Positions 25,395 to 33,766 of a stretch of 38,427 nucleotides of DNA are shown here, piece after piece. Position numbers and translations under genes: made by a program. Where the stretch lies: positions 1 through 38,427 of the forward strand of contig JBCDBH010000007.1 in assembly GCA_039184055.1 (NCBI GenBank). The letters run 5' to 3'. Source of the DNA: JBCDBH01 sp039184055 (GTDB lineage Bacteria > Acidobacteriota > Thermoanaerobaculia > Multivoradales > J023). Under the pieces are notes generated by a model. That model worked only from the letters and a program-made list of their open reading frames with translations. It did no database searches and was not told where the DNA came from. Within the stretch, counting starts at the first letter, position 1. Every line of letters starts with the position of its first letter.

Positions 25395-26171
25395 TCAGAG
25401 ACCGTGAAAGATCAGCTTGACCAGACCGAAACGGAGCTCGTCTTTGTCTTCGAACTCGACCGGCACTCCCGTTTCGACCCGATCGCCGTTGACGAAGGTG
25501 CCGTTCATCGTGCCGATCTCCTCGCGCACGTAGAACTTGCCGCCACGGCGAAAGATCTTGGAGTGGCGACGACTGATCGAACGTTGATCGTCGATATCGG
25601 TGAGGTCGATGTCGGGATGGATACCGGTCACCGGGTCGCGGCGTCCGACGGTGGTTTCATCCCCGGCCGACAAATACAGCTTGACGCCGCTGTCGTGCTC
25701 CAGGAGCTCGGTACCGGTATGTCGGGCTCCGGTTTCCGGCGGCGGCATCTCGGGCGACGGTAGCTGGTCGACCCCACCGAGCGCCTCGCGTAGCAAGCGG
25801 TTCGTCTCGCGCAAGCGACGCGACAACTTACGCATCATCCGCACCGCGATCTCGGGGTTCTTGCGCAGCATGTGGTCGAACGTCGAACCATTGATCTGCA
25901 GCAAGCGACAATCACCTGACGCGCGCGCCGTCGCCGAGCGGGGCAAATCCTCGAGAATGCTCATCTCGCCGAAGAAATCACCCGGTTCGAGCACCGCGAG
26001 CTGGCGCTGCTCGTCGCCGACCTTGCGGCTCAGCGCGACATGCCCTTCCTGAATCACGTACATCTCGGTGCCGAGATCACCCTCGAGAAAAATCGCGTCG
26101 CCATCCTCGACGGTCAACATGTATTGATCCGTCGTCTTGGAGCGCGTGCTCTTGAAGACCGGCTTGGTCAT
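25395..26171 (-). CDS. Cyclic nucleotide-binding domain protein fused to an FHA domain
   Basis: The 258-residue protein has a CRP-like effector domain at about residues 15-130 (FLEGDLGTEMYVIQEGHVAL, LEPGDFFGEMSILEDLPRSATARA) and an FHA domain at about 165-255. The FHA domain has TTVGRRDPVTGIHPDIDL, SISRRHSKI and NGTFVNGDRV, which are its phosphothreonine-binding loops. There is no helix-turn-helix, so it is not a CRP-type transcription factor. The likely role is to read a small ligand and a phosphoprotein, which suits a genome with many Ser/Thr kinases; that link is inference. ATG at 26171 has AAGGA eight or nine bases upstream. The 66-bp gap before it contains a TTATAC that could be a weak -10 box. 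Confidence 0.87.
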   Translation of the reverse strand: MTKPVFKSTRSKTTDQYMLTVEDGDAIFLEGDLGTEMYVIQEGHVALSRKVGDEQRQLAVLEPGDFFGEMSILEDLPRSATARASGDCRLLQINGSTFDHMLRKNPEIAVRMMRKLSRRLRETNRLLREALGGVDQLPSPEMPPPETGARHTGTELLEHDSGVKLYLSAGDETTVGRRDPVTGIHPDIDLTDIDDQRSISRRHSKIFRRGGKFYVREEIGTMNGTFVNGDRVETGVPVEFEDKDELRFGLVKLIFHGL

Positions 26172-26237
26172 CGCATGGATTCCTTGGCCACGATCGCAAC
26201 GTGCGACGGTGGTCGTATAACCGCGGTCATGGACCGT

Positions 26238-27158
26238 TCATTCGATGATCAGCGCGGCGCGGTCGGGGACCAATCGGGCCCGCGCGCCGAGCGGGAGAGT
26301 CAAATTCGGACTGCGATGGCCCGATTCGAGACCCCAGGCCATCGGGGCGAGCGTGGCTAGCTCGTCGTGCCAGGATCGCCAGTCCGCCTCGTCGCGGGAA
26401 CGGTTTCCCGCCGTCAAGTGACCGAGAATCAAGGCACGTATTCCGTCGAGAGTACCCGAGAGCCGCAGATGGGTCAACATTCTGTCGATCCGGTAGGCCG
26501 GCTCGCCGACATCCTCCAAGACCACCACAGCATCACGAAAATCCACCTGCCACGGTGTGCCGAGCAGGCTGGTGACGAGGCTTAGACAGCCACCGGCCAG
26601 ACGTCCCTCGATCTCGTGCTCGGCGGTGGTCGCGGCCACTGGAATCTCGAGCGGTCGCTTCCCCGCCAGCGCGGCCAAGAAACTCTGTTTCTCGTCGTGA
26701 TCGAGACGTCGCGCTAGGTCCGCCGCCACCATCGGACCATGAAACGCCACCAGACCGAGACGCTGGACGACCTGATCGAGAAACGGGGTGAGATCCGAAT
26801 AGCCGACGTAGGCTCTCGGATGACGCGCCAAGCGCTCCCAGTCGAGACGTGGCAACAGGCGCATCAAGCCCCACCCACCACGCGCGAAGAGAATCGCCTC
26901 GACGTCCTCTCGATCACAGAGGCGATAGAAGCCTTCGAGACGTTCGTCGTCGGTGCCGGCGAACAATCCGTGGCGCGCGCCCACATTGTCGGCGAGCACC
27001 GGTTCGAAACCGAGCGTCGCGAGCCCTTCGAGCCCCGATGCGAGCCGCTTCGGGTCGACCGGTCCCGAGAGCGCCGCGACGCCGATTCGCGCCCCGGGAT
27101 GCACCGGTGGCGGCCAATGCACCTCGCGCGCACCGTCGGCCGGAGATCGTCGTGGCAT
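26238..27158 (-). CDS. LD-carboxypeptidase (peptidase S66, LdcA/MccF-like)
   Basis: S66 enzymes cleave the terminal D-Ala from L,D-tetrapeptides in murein recycling; MccF relatives inactivate microcin C. The fold markers are IGVAALSGPVDPKRL, the nucleophile elbow YVGYSDLT, the acid in VVVLEDVGEPAYRIDRML and the histidine in LESGHRSPNLTLPLG, so Ser-Glu-His is complete. Length is near the family norm. An ATG at 27179 would start inside the 3' strand of the RNase P RNA P1 helix, so I prefer ATG at 27158; neither has a convincing Shine-Dalgarno. LdcA versus MccF-like activity cannot be decided here. Confidence 0.88.
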   Translation of the reverse strand: MPRRSPADGAREVHWPPPVHPGARIGVAALSGPVDPKRLASGLEGLATLGFEPVLADNVGARHGLFAGTDDERLEGFYRLCDREDVEAILFARGGWGLMRLLPRLDWERLARHPRAYVGYSDLTPFLDQVVQRLGLVAFHGPMVAADLARRLDHDEKQSFLAALAGKRPLEIPVAATTAEHEIEGRLAGGCLSLVTSLLGTPWQVDFRDAVVVLEDVGEPAYRIDRMLTHLRLSGTLDGIRALILGHLTAGNRSRDEADWRSWHDELATLAPMAWGLESGHRSPNLTLPLGARARLVPDRAALIIE

Positions 27159-27163
27159 CGAGA

Positions 27164-27548
<385 letters not shown>

Positions 27549-27556
27549 AGACCGAG

Positions 27557-27562
27557 TGTATA
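27557..27562 (-). promoter_or_regulatory. Probable -10 box of rnpB
   Basis: TATACA on the minus strand lies nine bases before the predicted 5' end of the RNase P RNA, the right place for a -10 element. No good -35 hexamer is seen 16-18 bp upstream. It overlaps the 3' end region of the J-domain gene. Confidence 0.4.
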
Positions 27563-27565
27563 CCC

Positions 27566-28933
27566 TCAGCGCGCGGCCATCTTGGCGCCACCGAGACGAT
27601 CGAGCGCCTGCCGGGCCACCGCGTGGCCGGGCTCGACCCGCAGAGCTCGTTCGTAGAGCTCGCGCGCGGCGCGGGGATCGTCCATGGCTTCGAGCACCTC
27701 GGCGCACGCCACGCAGAGGGCGGAATCCTTGGGCTGCATGGCCAGCGCGTGGCGATAGCTCTCCACCGCCTGACGACGCCAATTGGGGTTCTTGGCTTGA
27801 ATCTGAGCCAGCCGTGCCCAGGTCTCGGGTTTGGGATCGAGTCGCGCCGCCTCCTTGAACAGATCGACGGCGGTCGAATAGTCCATGGTCGACGCGGCGC
27901 TCGACGCCCGACGCACCAGATTGCGCGCCATCGCCTTCTTTTCCTCTTCGCGCTGCTCGGCGTCGACCTCGGCGCCACCACGATTCACGATGCCGGCCAT
28001 CGTGTTGTAGCTGGCCCGTCGACGCGGCTCGGACAGCACCAAATAGGCTTCGGTGGCACCTTCGAAAAGCAATTCGAGCGTCCGGGCGAGCGATTGGCCG
28101 AGACGATTGGCGTGGAGAGGATGGACCTCGCGAGCCAACGCTCGGTAGGCGGCATGCACGGTCGCTTCGTCGGCTCCCGGTGACACCTCCAAGAGCTGAT
28201 AATGATCGAGCTCGCTGAGTCGTTGCCACCGCTCGGCGATTCGGGCGCGATGCTCGTCGGCACCGATCGTGAGCGGCTCCGCGACCAGGCTACTGGCCAT
28301 ACGCTCGACGAAGCGCTCGTAGGCTTTGGGCGTGAGCACGGTTCCCGAGGTCGTGATCCGTTCGATCAAGGGCTCGGCCAACCCGACCGCCCACAAGCGC
28401 GCCAGGGCCATCAACGATCGTGATCGATCGCCGTTGCGCTCCACCTGCTCGACCGTCGCCGGTCGATCGAGGGTGGTCAACAAACGCGCCATGTCGGGAT
28501 CGAGGCCGCCGAGCTGTTGCATCGCCGGTGTGTCGTGACGTGCCTTGAGCTTGGTGTCGCGACCACCGAGAATCGTCAGCAGATCGCGATTGGATCCTCG
28601 CCCGGTCAACGCCAACAACAAGGCAGCGGTGGGCAGCGGCCCCACCAACTCGACGCCACCCGAGAGCGGCCGCTGATCGGCAGGGGTCGCCGGGCCGGGC
28701 AGCTCCGCCGCCAGCTCGTCGACCAAGCGCACCAGAATCGCATCGGTCCAAGGACGTTCACGCACCGCGTCGTCGCCGAGCCGGGCCACCACTTCGCCCG
28801 CGCGATCATGGTCACGGTCGAGGTACCAGCCGCCACGACGAACGAAAAGATCTCGCCGTCGCTCCCCTTTGGTTACGGCCACACCGTCCGCGGAAGCCAA
28901 GAAAAGTGAACGAATGATTTCGATCAAAGTCAT
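27566..28933 (-). CDS. DUF4388-like / degenerate J-domain / TPR protein
   Basis: The 455-residue protein has three parts. Residues 1-60 (IIRSLFLASADGVAVTKGERRRDLFVRRG) resemble the N-terminal DUF4388/PATAN type found in acidobacterial and myxobacterial signalling proteins. About 240-311 is a J domain (LDHYQLLEVSPGADEATVHAAYRAL), but the Hsp70-stimulating HPD motif reads HPL, so normal DnaK activation is unlikely. Residues 330-450 are TPR repeats (AVESYRHALAMQPKDSALCV, ARELYERALRVEPGHAVAR). ATG at 28933 is used. The stop is 18 bp before the rnpB 5' end. A scaffold role is inferred. The 123-bp gap before it (28934-29056) shows nothing I can name. Confidence 0.8.
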   Translation of the reverse strand: MTLIEIIRSLFLASADGVAVTKGERRRDLFVRRGGWYLDRDHDRAGEVVARLGDDAVRERPWTDAILVRLVDELAAELPGPATPADQRPLSGGVELVGPLPTAALLLALTGRGSNRDLLTILGGRDTKLKARHDTPAMQQLGGLDPDMARLLTTLDRPATVEQVERNGDRSRSLMALARLWAVGLAEPLIERITTSGTVLTPKAYERFVERMASSLVAEPLTIGADEHRARIAERWQRLSELDHYQLLEVSPGADEATVHAAYRALAREVHPLHANRLGQSLARTLELLFEGATEAYLVLSEPRRRASYNTMAGIVNRGGAEVDAEQREEEKKAMARNLVRRASSAASTMDYSTAVDLFKEAARLDPKPETWARLAQIQAKNPNWRRQAVESYRHALAMQPKDSALCVACAEVLEAMDDPRAARELYERALRVEPGHAVARQALDRLGGAKMAAR

Positions 28934-29056
28934 GCAGCCACTCCACAACTCATCTCGTCCTCCACGCGTGATCTCGCTGTGTCATCTTCACGATAGAGAG
29001 TACCGCAGCACCTGCAAACGAGATTCTCGTAGTCTACCGCAAAACCCACGAAAGAG

Positions 29057-30880
29057 TCAGTCTTTCCCCGACGTTGGAGATTCATTCTCCTTGTCGTGCA
29101 ACTGGGCATATACGGATAGTCCAATCTTGTCGCCCAACAATTCCTGCAACATCTCTCGCTCGGCCATGGCGACCCCGCGAACGCTTCCGAAATGCTTGAT
29201 CAGAAGCTTGCGTCGTTGCGGTCCCACGCCACGGAGTCCATCGAGCTTCGAACGTAGCGTACCGCGCTTGCGCCGCGCACGATGGCGCGCCACGGCAAAG
29301 CGATGGGATTCGTCACGTACCCGTTGCAAGAGCTGCAAACCCGGATCGTTGCGTGGCAGCTCGAGCGGGACCGGATCTTCGGGCCGGAAGATTTCCTCTT
29401 CACGTTTGGCGAGGCTCACCACCGGTGTCTCTTCCACGCCGAGCTCAGTGAGAGCGGCGAGCGCCGCGTTGAGCTGCCCACGACCGCCATCGATCAAAAT
29501 CAAATCCGGCATGGCACCGGTTTCCTCGAGGACGCGTCGATATCGCCGTGCGACCGCCTGGTGGAGTGCCGCATAGTCGTCGGGGCCGTCGAGGCCGCGA
29601 ATATTGAACGTCCGATAGTCGCTCTTGCGCATCCGGTTGCCTTCCCACACCACCATCGACGCGACCGTGTCGCTGCCTTGAAAGTGCGAAATATCGAAGC
29701 CCTCGATCCGCTGCGGCGCTTCGGGCAAGCCGAGATGTTGCCCCAGAGCCAATGCCCCTGGGTGACCTTTGCCACGAAACCGACGGCGATACGCCAACTC
29801 GGCGTTGCGCATCGCCAAGGCCACCCGCTCGGCCTTTTGACCACGCGCGGGAAAACGTAGGTAGACCCGTTCGCCCTTGCGCTCGGTGAGCCAGGCCGTC
29901 AACGCTTCTTCCCCTTCGATCGGCACCGGCAGATGAATCTCCTTCGGAATAAAGGTCGTGCGATCGTAGATCTGCGGCACCACTTCGGAGAGCAACCCGG
30001 CCGCGTCGGTCTCGGCCTGGCCTTCCCAGAAGAGCTCGCGACGATCGAGCACTTGACCTCCCCGCATCACCAACACCAACACCGCCGCGTTGCCCGCCGC
30101 GACATAGGCACCGTAGACATCGACGTCTTCGCCACGGGTCGATGACAATTTGCGCCGCTGCGAGATCTCCTCGACCTCGAAGATCAGATCCCGCAGTCGC
30201 GCCGCCTCCTCGTATTCGAGATCATCCGACGCCACCCGCATGTCTTTCTTGAGATCGCGAAGCAGCGCGTCGTTGCGTCCGGCGAGAAAGAGACGCGCTC
30301 GCTCCACGGCGTCACGGTAGGCCTCGGTGGTGGTCAGGCCGTCGACACAGGGCCCGAGACAACGACGCATGTCGTAGTAGAGACACGGTCGCGCCAAACC
30401 ACCGTCGATCGGAATCCGACACACCCGGATCCCGAAGAGTTTCTGCACCATCTTGATCGCCTTGCGCGCCAAGCCCCCCGGTAAGAACGGCCCGAAATAC
30501 TCGGCGCCGTCGTTGCGGATCCGACGGGTAAAGGCGATCCGTGGCCAGTCCTCGGCGAGGGTGAGCTTCAAATACGGATAGGTTTTGTCGTCACGAAGTC
30601 GGATGTTGTAGCGCGGTCGCTTGGTCTTGATCCAATTGTTCTCGAGTACCAACGCCTCGGCTTCGTTGTCGGTGATCAGGTAGTCGAGACCCCGCGCTTC
30701 GAAGAGCATGCGATGGATCCGCGTGTCGTGCTGACGGCTGAGGTATTGCGTCGCTCGCTTGCGCAACGACTTCGCCTTGCCAACGTAGAGTGGCCGCTTC
30801 TCATCATCACGAAAGATGTAAATCCCCGGCCGATCGGGGAGGTCGCGAATCGCTGTTTCGACCTTCTCGTCGATCTTCAT
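29057..30880 (-). CDS. uvrC: UvrABC system protein C
   Basis: UvrC makes the two incisions in nucleotide excision repair. The 607-residue protein has an N-terminal GIY-YIG domain (RPGIYIFRDDEKRPLYVGKAKSL), a UvrB-binding UVR motif (DLKKDMRVASDDLEYEEAARLRDLI in spaced form), a C-terminal RNase-H-like nuclease with IEGFDISHFQGSD and LILIDGGRGQLNAA, and a helix-hairpin-helix tail (LDGLRGVGPQRRKLLIKHFGS). ATG at 30880 gives the usual family start; longer in-frame sequence upstream is not conserved-looking and crosses into the opposite gene. No strong ribosome site is seen. It is transcribed divergently from the export operon across 76 bp. Confidence 0.96.
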   Translation of the reverse strand: MKIDEKVETAIRDLPDRPGIYIFRDDEKRPLYVGKAKSLRKRATQYLSRQHDTRIHRMLFEARGLDYLITDNEAEALVLENNWIKTKRPRYNIRLRDDKTYPYLKLTLAEDWPRIAFTRRIRNDGAEYFGPFLPGGLARKAIKMVQKLFGIRVCRIPIDGGLARPCLYYDMRRCLGPCVDGLTTTEAYRDAVERARLFLAGRNDALLRDLKKDMRVASDDLEYEEAARLRDLIFEVEEISQRRKLSSTRGEDVDVYGAYVAAGNAAVLVLVMRGGQVLDRRELFWEGQAETDAAGLLSEVVPQIYDRTTFIPKEIHLPVPIEGEEALTAWLTERKGERVYLRFPARGQKAERVALAMRNAELAYRRRFRGKGHPGALALGQHLGLPEAPQRIEGFDISHFQGSDTVASMVVWEGNRMRKSDYRTFNIRGLDGPDDYAALHQAVARRYRRVLEETGAMPDLILIDGGRGQLNAALAALTELGVEETPVVSLAKREEEIFRPEDPVPLELPRNDPGLQLLQRVRDESHRFAVARHRARRKRGTLRSKLDGLRGVGPQRRKLLIKHFGSVRGVAMAEREMLQELLGDKIGLSVYAQLHDKENESPTSGKD

Positions 30881-30956
30881 CGACCGAAGGCTACCGCAAG
30901 CTCGAGCGACGACAAGCACCAACTGCCCGGTGGTCGTCGTCTGACGCACAGCGAAA

Positions 30957-31793
30957 ATGTATAAGATTGTGATGATGTATCTGTCTCGGCTCCTCTTCGT
31001 CGCCTTGTTGTCGGTCAGCGTGTCGATCGCCGCCGAGGATGCGGAGCGTGGCTGGATCGGTGTCATCGTGCCGGTCGAGGCGGTCGACCTGGCGGCGCGA
31101 ACGACGGGACGGATCGAGCGGATCGAGGTGCGCGCGGGTGACCGTGTCGACACCGGCGCGCTGCTGGTCACCCTCGATACACGCAACGCTTCCCAAGAGC
31201 TCCGGATCGCCGAAGCCGATCTCGACATGGCCGAAGCCCAGCTCGAGCGTGCCGAGACCCGCGCGCGTCAGGAGCGTTCACGTCTCGAACGACGCTCCGA
31301 TAGTCCCGAGCTGTGGTCGGAAGAAGAACTAGCGGCCCTCGAGGTCGAGGCTCAGGCCGCCGAAGCCGAAGCCGGTGCCGAACGCGCCCGGGTAAGCCGT
31401 GCCCGAGCAACCGTCGAGCAGCTCGGGCAGAGTCTCGACGAGCTCGAGATCCGCGCTCCGTTTCCGGGTCGAGTGGCGACGCGCTTTCTCGACCCGGGCG
31501 CGGTGGTCAATGCCGGCACGCCGATCATTCGCTTCGTGTCGAGCCGCGCATCCCTGGTGCGTTTCGCGGTACCGCCCCAAGAGCTGGTGGCGCTCCGGCT
31601 GGGCGACTCGGTGACGGTTACCGAATCGCCGAGCGGCGCGACGATCGGTCGCGCCACGGTGCGTCACATCGCCCCGGAAATCGACCTCGCTTCCCAACGA
31701 GTATTCGTCGAAGCGCTCATCGAGGCCACGACGTTGACCCGGGAACCTCGAGGGGGGCTCGGTGTCGAGGTCCATGGGATGGTCGATCGATGA
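30957..31793 (+). CDS. HlyD/RND-type periplasmic adaptor (membrane fusion) protein
   Basis: The 278-residue protein has an N-terminal signal-type segment (YLSRLLFVALLSVSVSIAAED) and then the adaptor fold. A first lipoyl half (GRIERIEVRAGDRVDTGALLVTLD) is followed by a long Glu/Ala/Arg coiled-coil hairpin (about residues 75-150), the second lipoyl half (ELEIRAPFPGRVATRFLDPGAVVNAGTPI), and a beta-barrel part to the end. It should link an inner-membrane exporter to the outer membrane. The start is open: ATG at 30957, or ATG at 30972, which lies where a transcript from the TATAAG at 30960-30965 would begin. Its stop overlaps the next gene (ATGA). Confidence 0.88.
   Translation: MYKIVMMYLSRLLFVALLSVSVSIAAEDAERGWIGVIVPVEAVDLAARTTGRIERIEVRAGDRVDTGALLVTLDTRNASQELRIAEADLDMAEAQLERAETRARQERSRLERRSDSPELWSEEELAALEVEAQAAEAEAGAERARVSRARATVEQLGQSLDELEIRAPFPGRVATRFLDPGAVVNAGTPIIRFVSSRASLVRFAVPPQELVALRLGDSVTVTESPSGATIGRATVRHIAPEIDLASQRVFVEALIEATTLTREPRGGLGVEVHGMVDR
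30960..30965 (+). promoter_or_regulatory. Possible -10 box of the export operon
   Basis: TATAAG, preceded by TG, matches five of six -10 bases. Transcription would start near 30972, exactly at the second in-frame ATG, giving a leaderless message. A CTGACG lies upstream (30941-30946) but too close for an ideal -35. Tentative. Confidence 0.35.
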
Positions 31794-33766
31794 CCGCTCC
31801 CCTACCGTCCACCGAGCGAGCCCCGGATATCGCCTCCACCGAGCCTCGGGCCGACATTCCCGCCGCGCGTCGCGACCTGATCGACGGTGCGGTCATGCTG
31901 CTCGCCGGCTTCGACTCGGCGCATCTCGACGAGCGGGTGCGTGACGCCTGCCGCCGCGCCGGTCTGCCCTCGGTCGAGCTCGAAACGGCCGCTACGCTCG
32001 ACGACGCCGAGATCATCGTCGAGTCGTTCGCGCTCGGCACGCTGGCGCTGGGTCCGCGACTCGATCCGACGGCGAGTCTCGACTTCGTCGTCGACCTCTT
32101 CAAACACCACCCGTTTCAAAAGCCGATCATTCTCTTCTTCGGCACCCCGGCCCCCGACGATCTTCGCTTACAGATGCTGATCCAGGAAGATCGGCTCTTC
32201 TACACCAGCCCCGAAGGCCTCGACGCCGCCGACACGGCAACCATCGTCGCCGCTGGCCAAGCGGCCTTCCGCGCTCGACTCCTGCTCGACCTGGCGGCGG
32301 CGCGACGGTCACAGGATCGACGGGTGCTCGTGAAGCGTCGTCTGCTCGCCACCGCCGAGCCCTTGTTGCGCGCCACGCGACTCGAAGAGCTGGGAGAACC
32401 CGTGTTCGACGCCCTGCACGAGATGATCGGTATCGACCGTGGGCGGCTGTGGTCGTACGACCCGATTCGGCACACGCTCACCGCGATCGACTCCTCTGAT
32501 TCGACGAGCGGTATCGAGGTCAGCGCGGCGGCCGGTCTGACCAGCTTCGCGGCACGCAGCGGCACGGCCCTACGCGTCGACGACAGCGCTCTCGACCCGC
32601 GGCACGATCACGAAGTCGATGGCGACCCGGGCCGACTGCTCGCCGTGCCGATTCATGGCCCTGACCGGCAAACCCTCGGCATGCTCACCGTCGGACGAAG
32701 CCTCGAAAGCGATGCCTTTTCCGCTCTCGACGTCGACATCGCCACCTCGTTCGCGGACTATCTGCGACCGCTCTTCGCCGTGCTCGGACCACGGCCCCAC
32801 GAGCCGGTGCTGCAGGCACATTCCGTCGGCGCGAGCTCCGACCTCTTCCGCGACGAAGCGATCGAGGCCAGCGCGCGTGGCTTCAGCGAACGTGGACGTG
32901 TGCTGCGCAACACGCAAGATTGGACCCGCTGGACCTGGCTCGTCCTGTTGGCCGGCGTGGTCCTGACGATGCTCTTTCTGATTACCGGACGCATGCACGA
33001 CTACGCCAGCGGTCAGGCGGTCGTGCAAATCGGCCAGCGTGTCGAGGTCACCACACACATTGCCGCCGCGGTCACCGCGGTCGAGGTCGAGCCCTGGCAA
33101 CAGGTGACCGTCGGAACGCCGTTGATCCGTCTCTATGGCGCTCCCGAAGCCACCGATATCGCCAATCTGGAAAGCGATCTCGAACAACGTCTCCGCCAGC
33201 GACTGATCGATCCCACCGACAAAGCTGTCGAAGCAGCGTTGATCGACGTTCGCACGCGTCTCGAGCAAGCGCGGGCGCGGCTCGCCGAACGGGTGATTCG
33301 AGCACCGATCGATGGCGCCGTCGGCGACCTGCGGATCCGTCCAGGTCAGCATCTGGCGATGGGCGAGCCGGTGCTGTCGTTGATCGCCGACCAGGATGAA
33401 CGTTCGGTGGTGGCACTCGTGCCCGGTGAGTTCGGGCCCCAGCTGCGATCGGGTCAGCCGGCGCGTCTCAGCCTGCAGGGCTATCCGGACTTCTTCTTCC
33501 ACCTCGAAGTGACGACGGTCGGTGAAGAAGTCATCAGTCTCGACCAGGCTCGTCAGGCACTCGGTCGACCGATCATCGCTCGCGGCACCGCTCCGGTGGT
33601 GTTGGTGCGCGCCCGTCTCCCCGAGGCGACGTTCGACGATGGTGGCCGACCGTGGCCCTTCCGGGACGGGATGCAAGGCGTGCTCGAAATCCGCGTTCGT
33701 TCCCAGCCGATCCTCTTCCATCTCGTTCCAGGTCTCGAACGGGTCTTCGGGGATCGTCATGGCTGA
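31790..33766 (+). CDS. GAF-domain protein fused to a HlyD-like membrane fusion protein
   Basis: The 658-residue protein starts at ATG 31790 (overlap with the preceding stop). Residues about 20-165 are a soluble alpha/beta region I cannot name, containing PIILFFGTPAPDD. Residues about 182-335 look like a GAF sensor domain (LGEPVFDALHEMIGIDRGRLWSYD ... LAVPIHGPDRQTLGMLTVGRS). One membrane helix lies at about 382-402 (WLVLLAGVVLTMLFLITG). The rest is a periplasmic adaptor with lipoyl halves (ITAAVTAVEVEPWQQVTVGTPLIRL-like; APIDGAVGDLRIRPGQHLAMGEPVLSL), a short coiled coil and a barrel. Thus a cytosolic sensor is joined to the exporter adaptor. GAF-MFP fusion is uncommon; ligand and effect are unknown. 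It overlaps the exporter gene by eight bases. Confidence 0.82.
   Translation: MTAPLPSTERAPDIASTEPRADIPAARRDLIDGAVMLLAGFDSAHLDERVRDACRRAGLPSVELETAATLDDAEIIVESFALGTLALGPRLDPTASLDFVVDLFKHHPFQKPIILFFGTPAPDDLRLQMLIQEDRLFYTSPEGLDAADTATIVAAGQAAFRARLLLDLAAARRSQDRRVLVKRRLLATAEPLLRATRLEELGEPVFDALHEMIGIDRGRLWSYDPIRHTLTAIDSSDSTSGIEVSAAAGLTSFAARSGTALRVDDSALDPRHDHEVDGDPGRLLAVPIHGPDRQTLGMLTVGRSLESDAFSALDVDIATSFADYLRPLFAVLGPRPHEPVLQAHSVGASSDLFRDEAIEASARGFSERGRVLRNTQDWTRWTWLVLLAGVVLTMLFLITGRMHDYASGQAVVQIGQRVEVTTHIAAAVTAVEVEPWQQVTVGTPLIRLYGAPEATDIANLESDLEQRLRQRLIDPTDKAVEAALIDVRTRLEQARARLAERVIRAPIDGAVGDLRIRPGQHLAMGEPVLSLIADQDERSVVALVPGEFGPQLRSGQPARLSLQGYPDFFFHLEVTTVGEEVISLDQARQALGRPIIARGTAPVVLVRARLPEATFDDGGRPWPFRDGMQGVLEIRVRSQPILFHLVPGLERVFGDRHG

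Noticed and set aside
28930..29124. A 64-codon minus-strand frame with a CRCCG motif between uvrC and the J-domain gene
   Set aside because: It overlaps the uvrC end, has only one cysteine pair and no ribosome site, so a zinc-ribbon gene is not supported.
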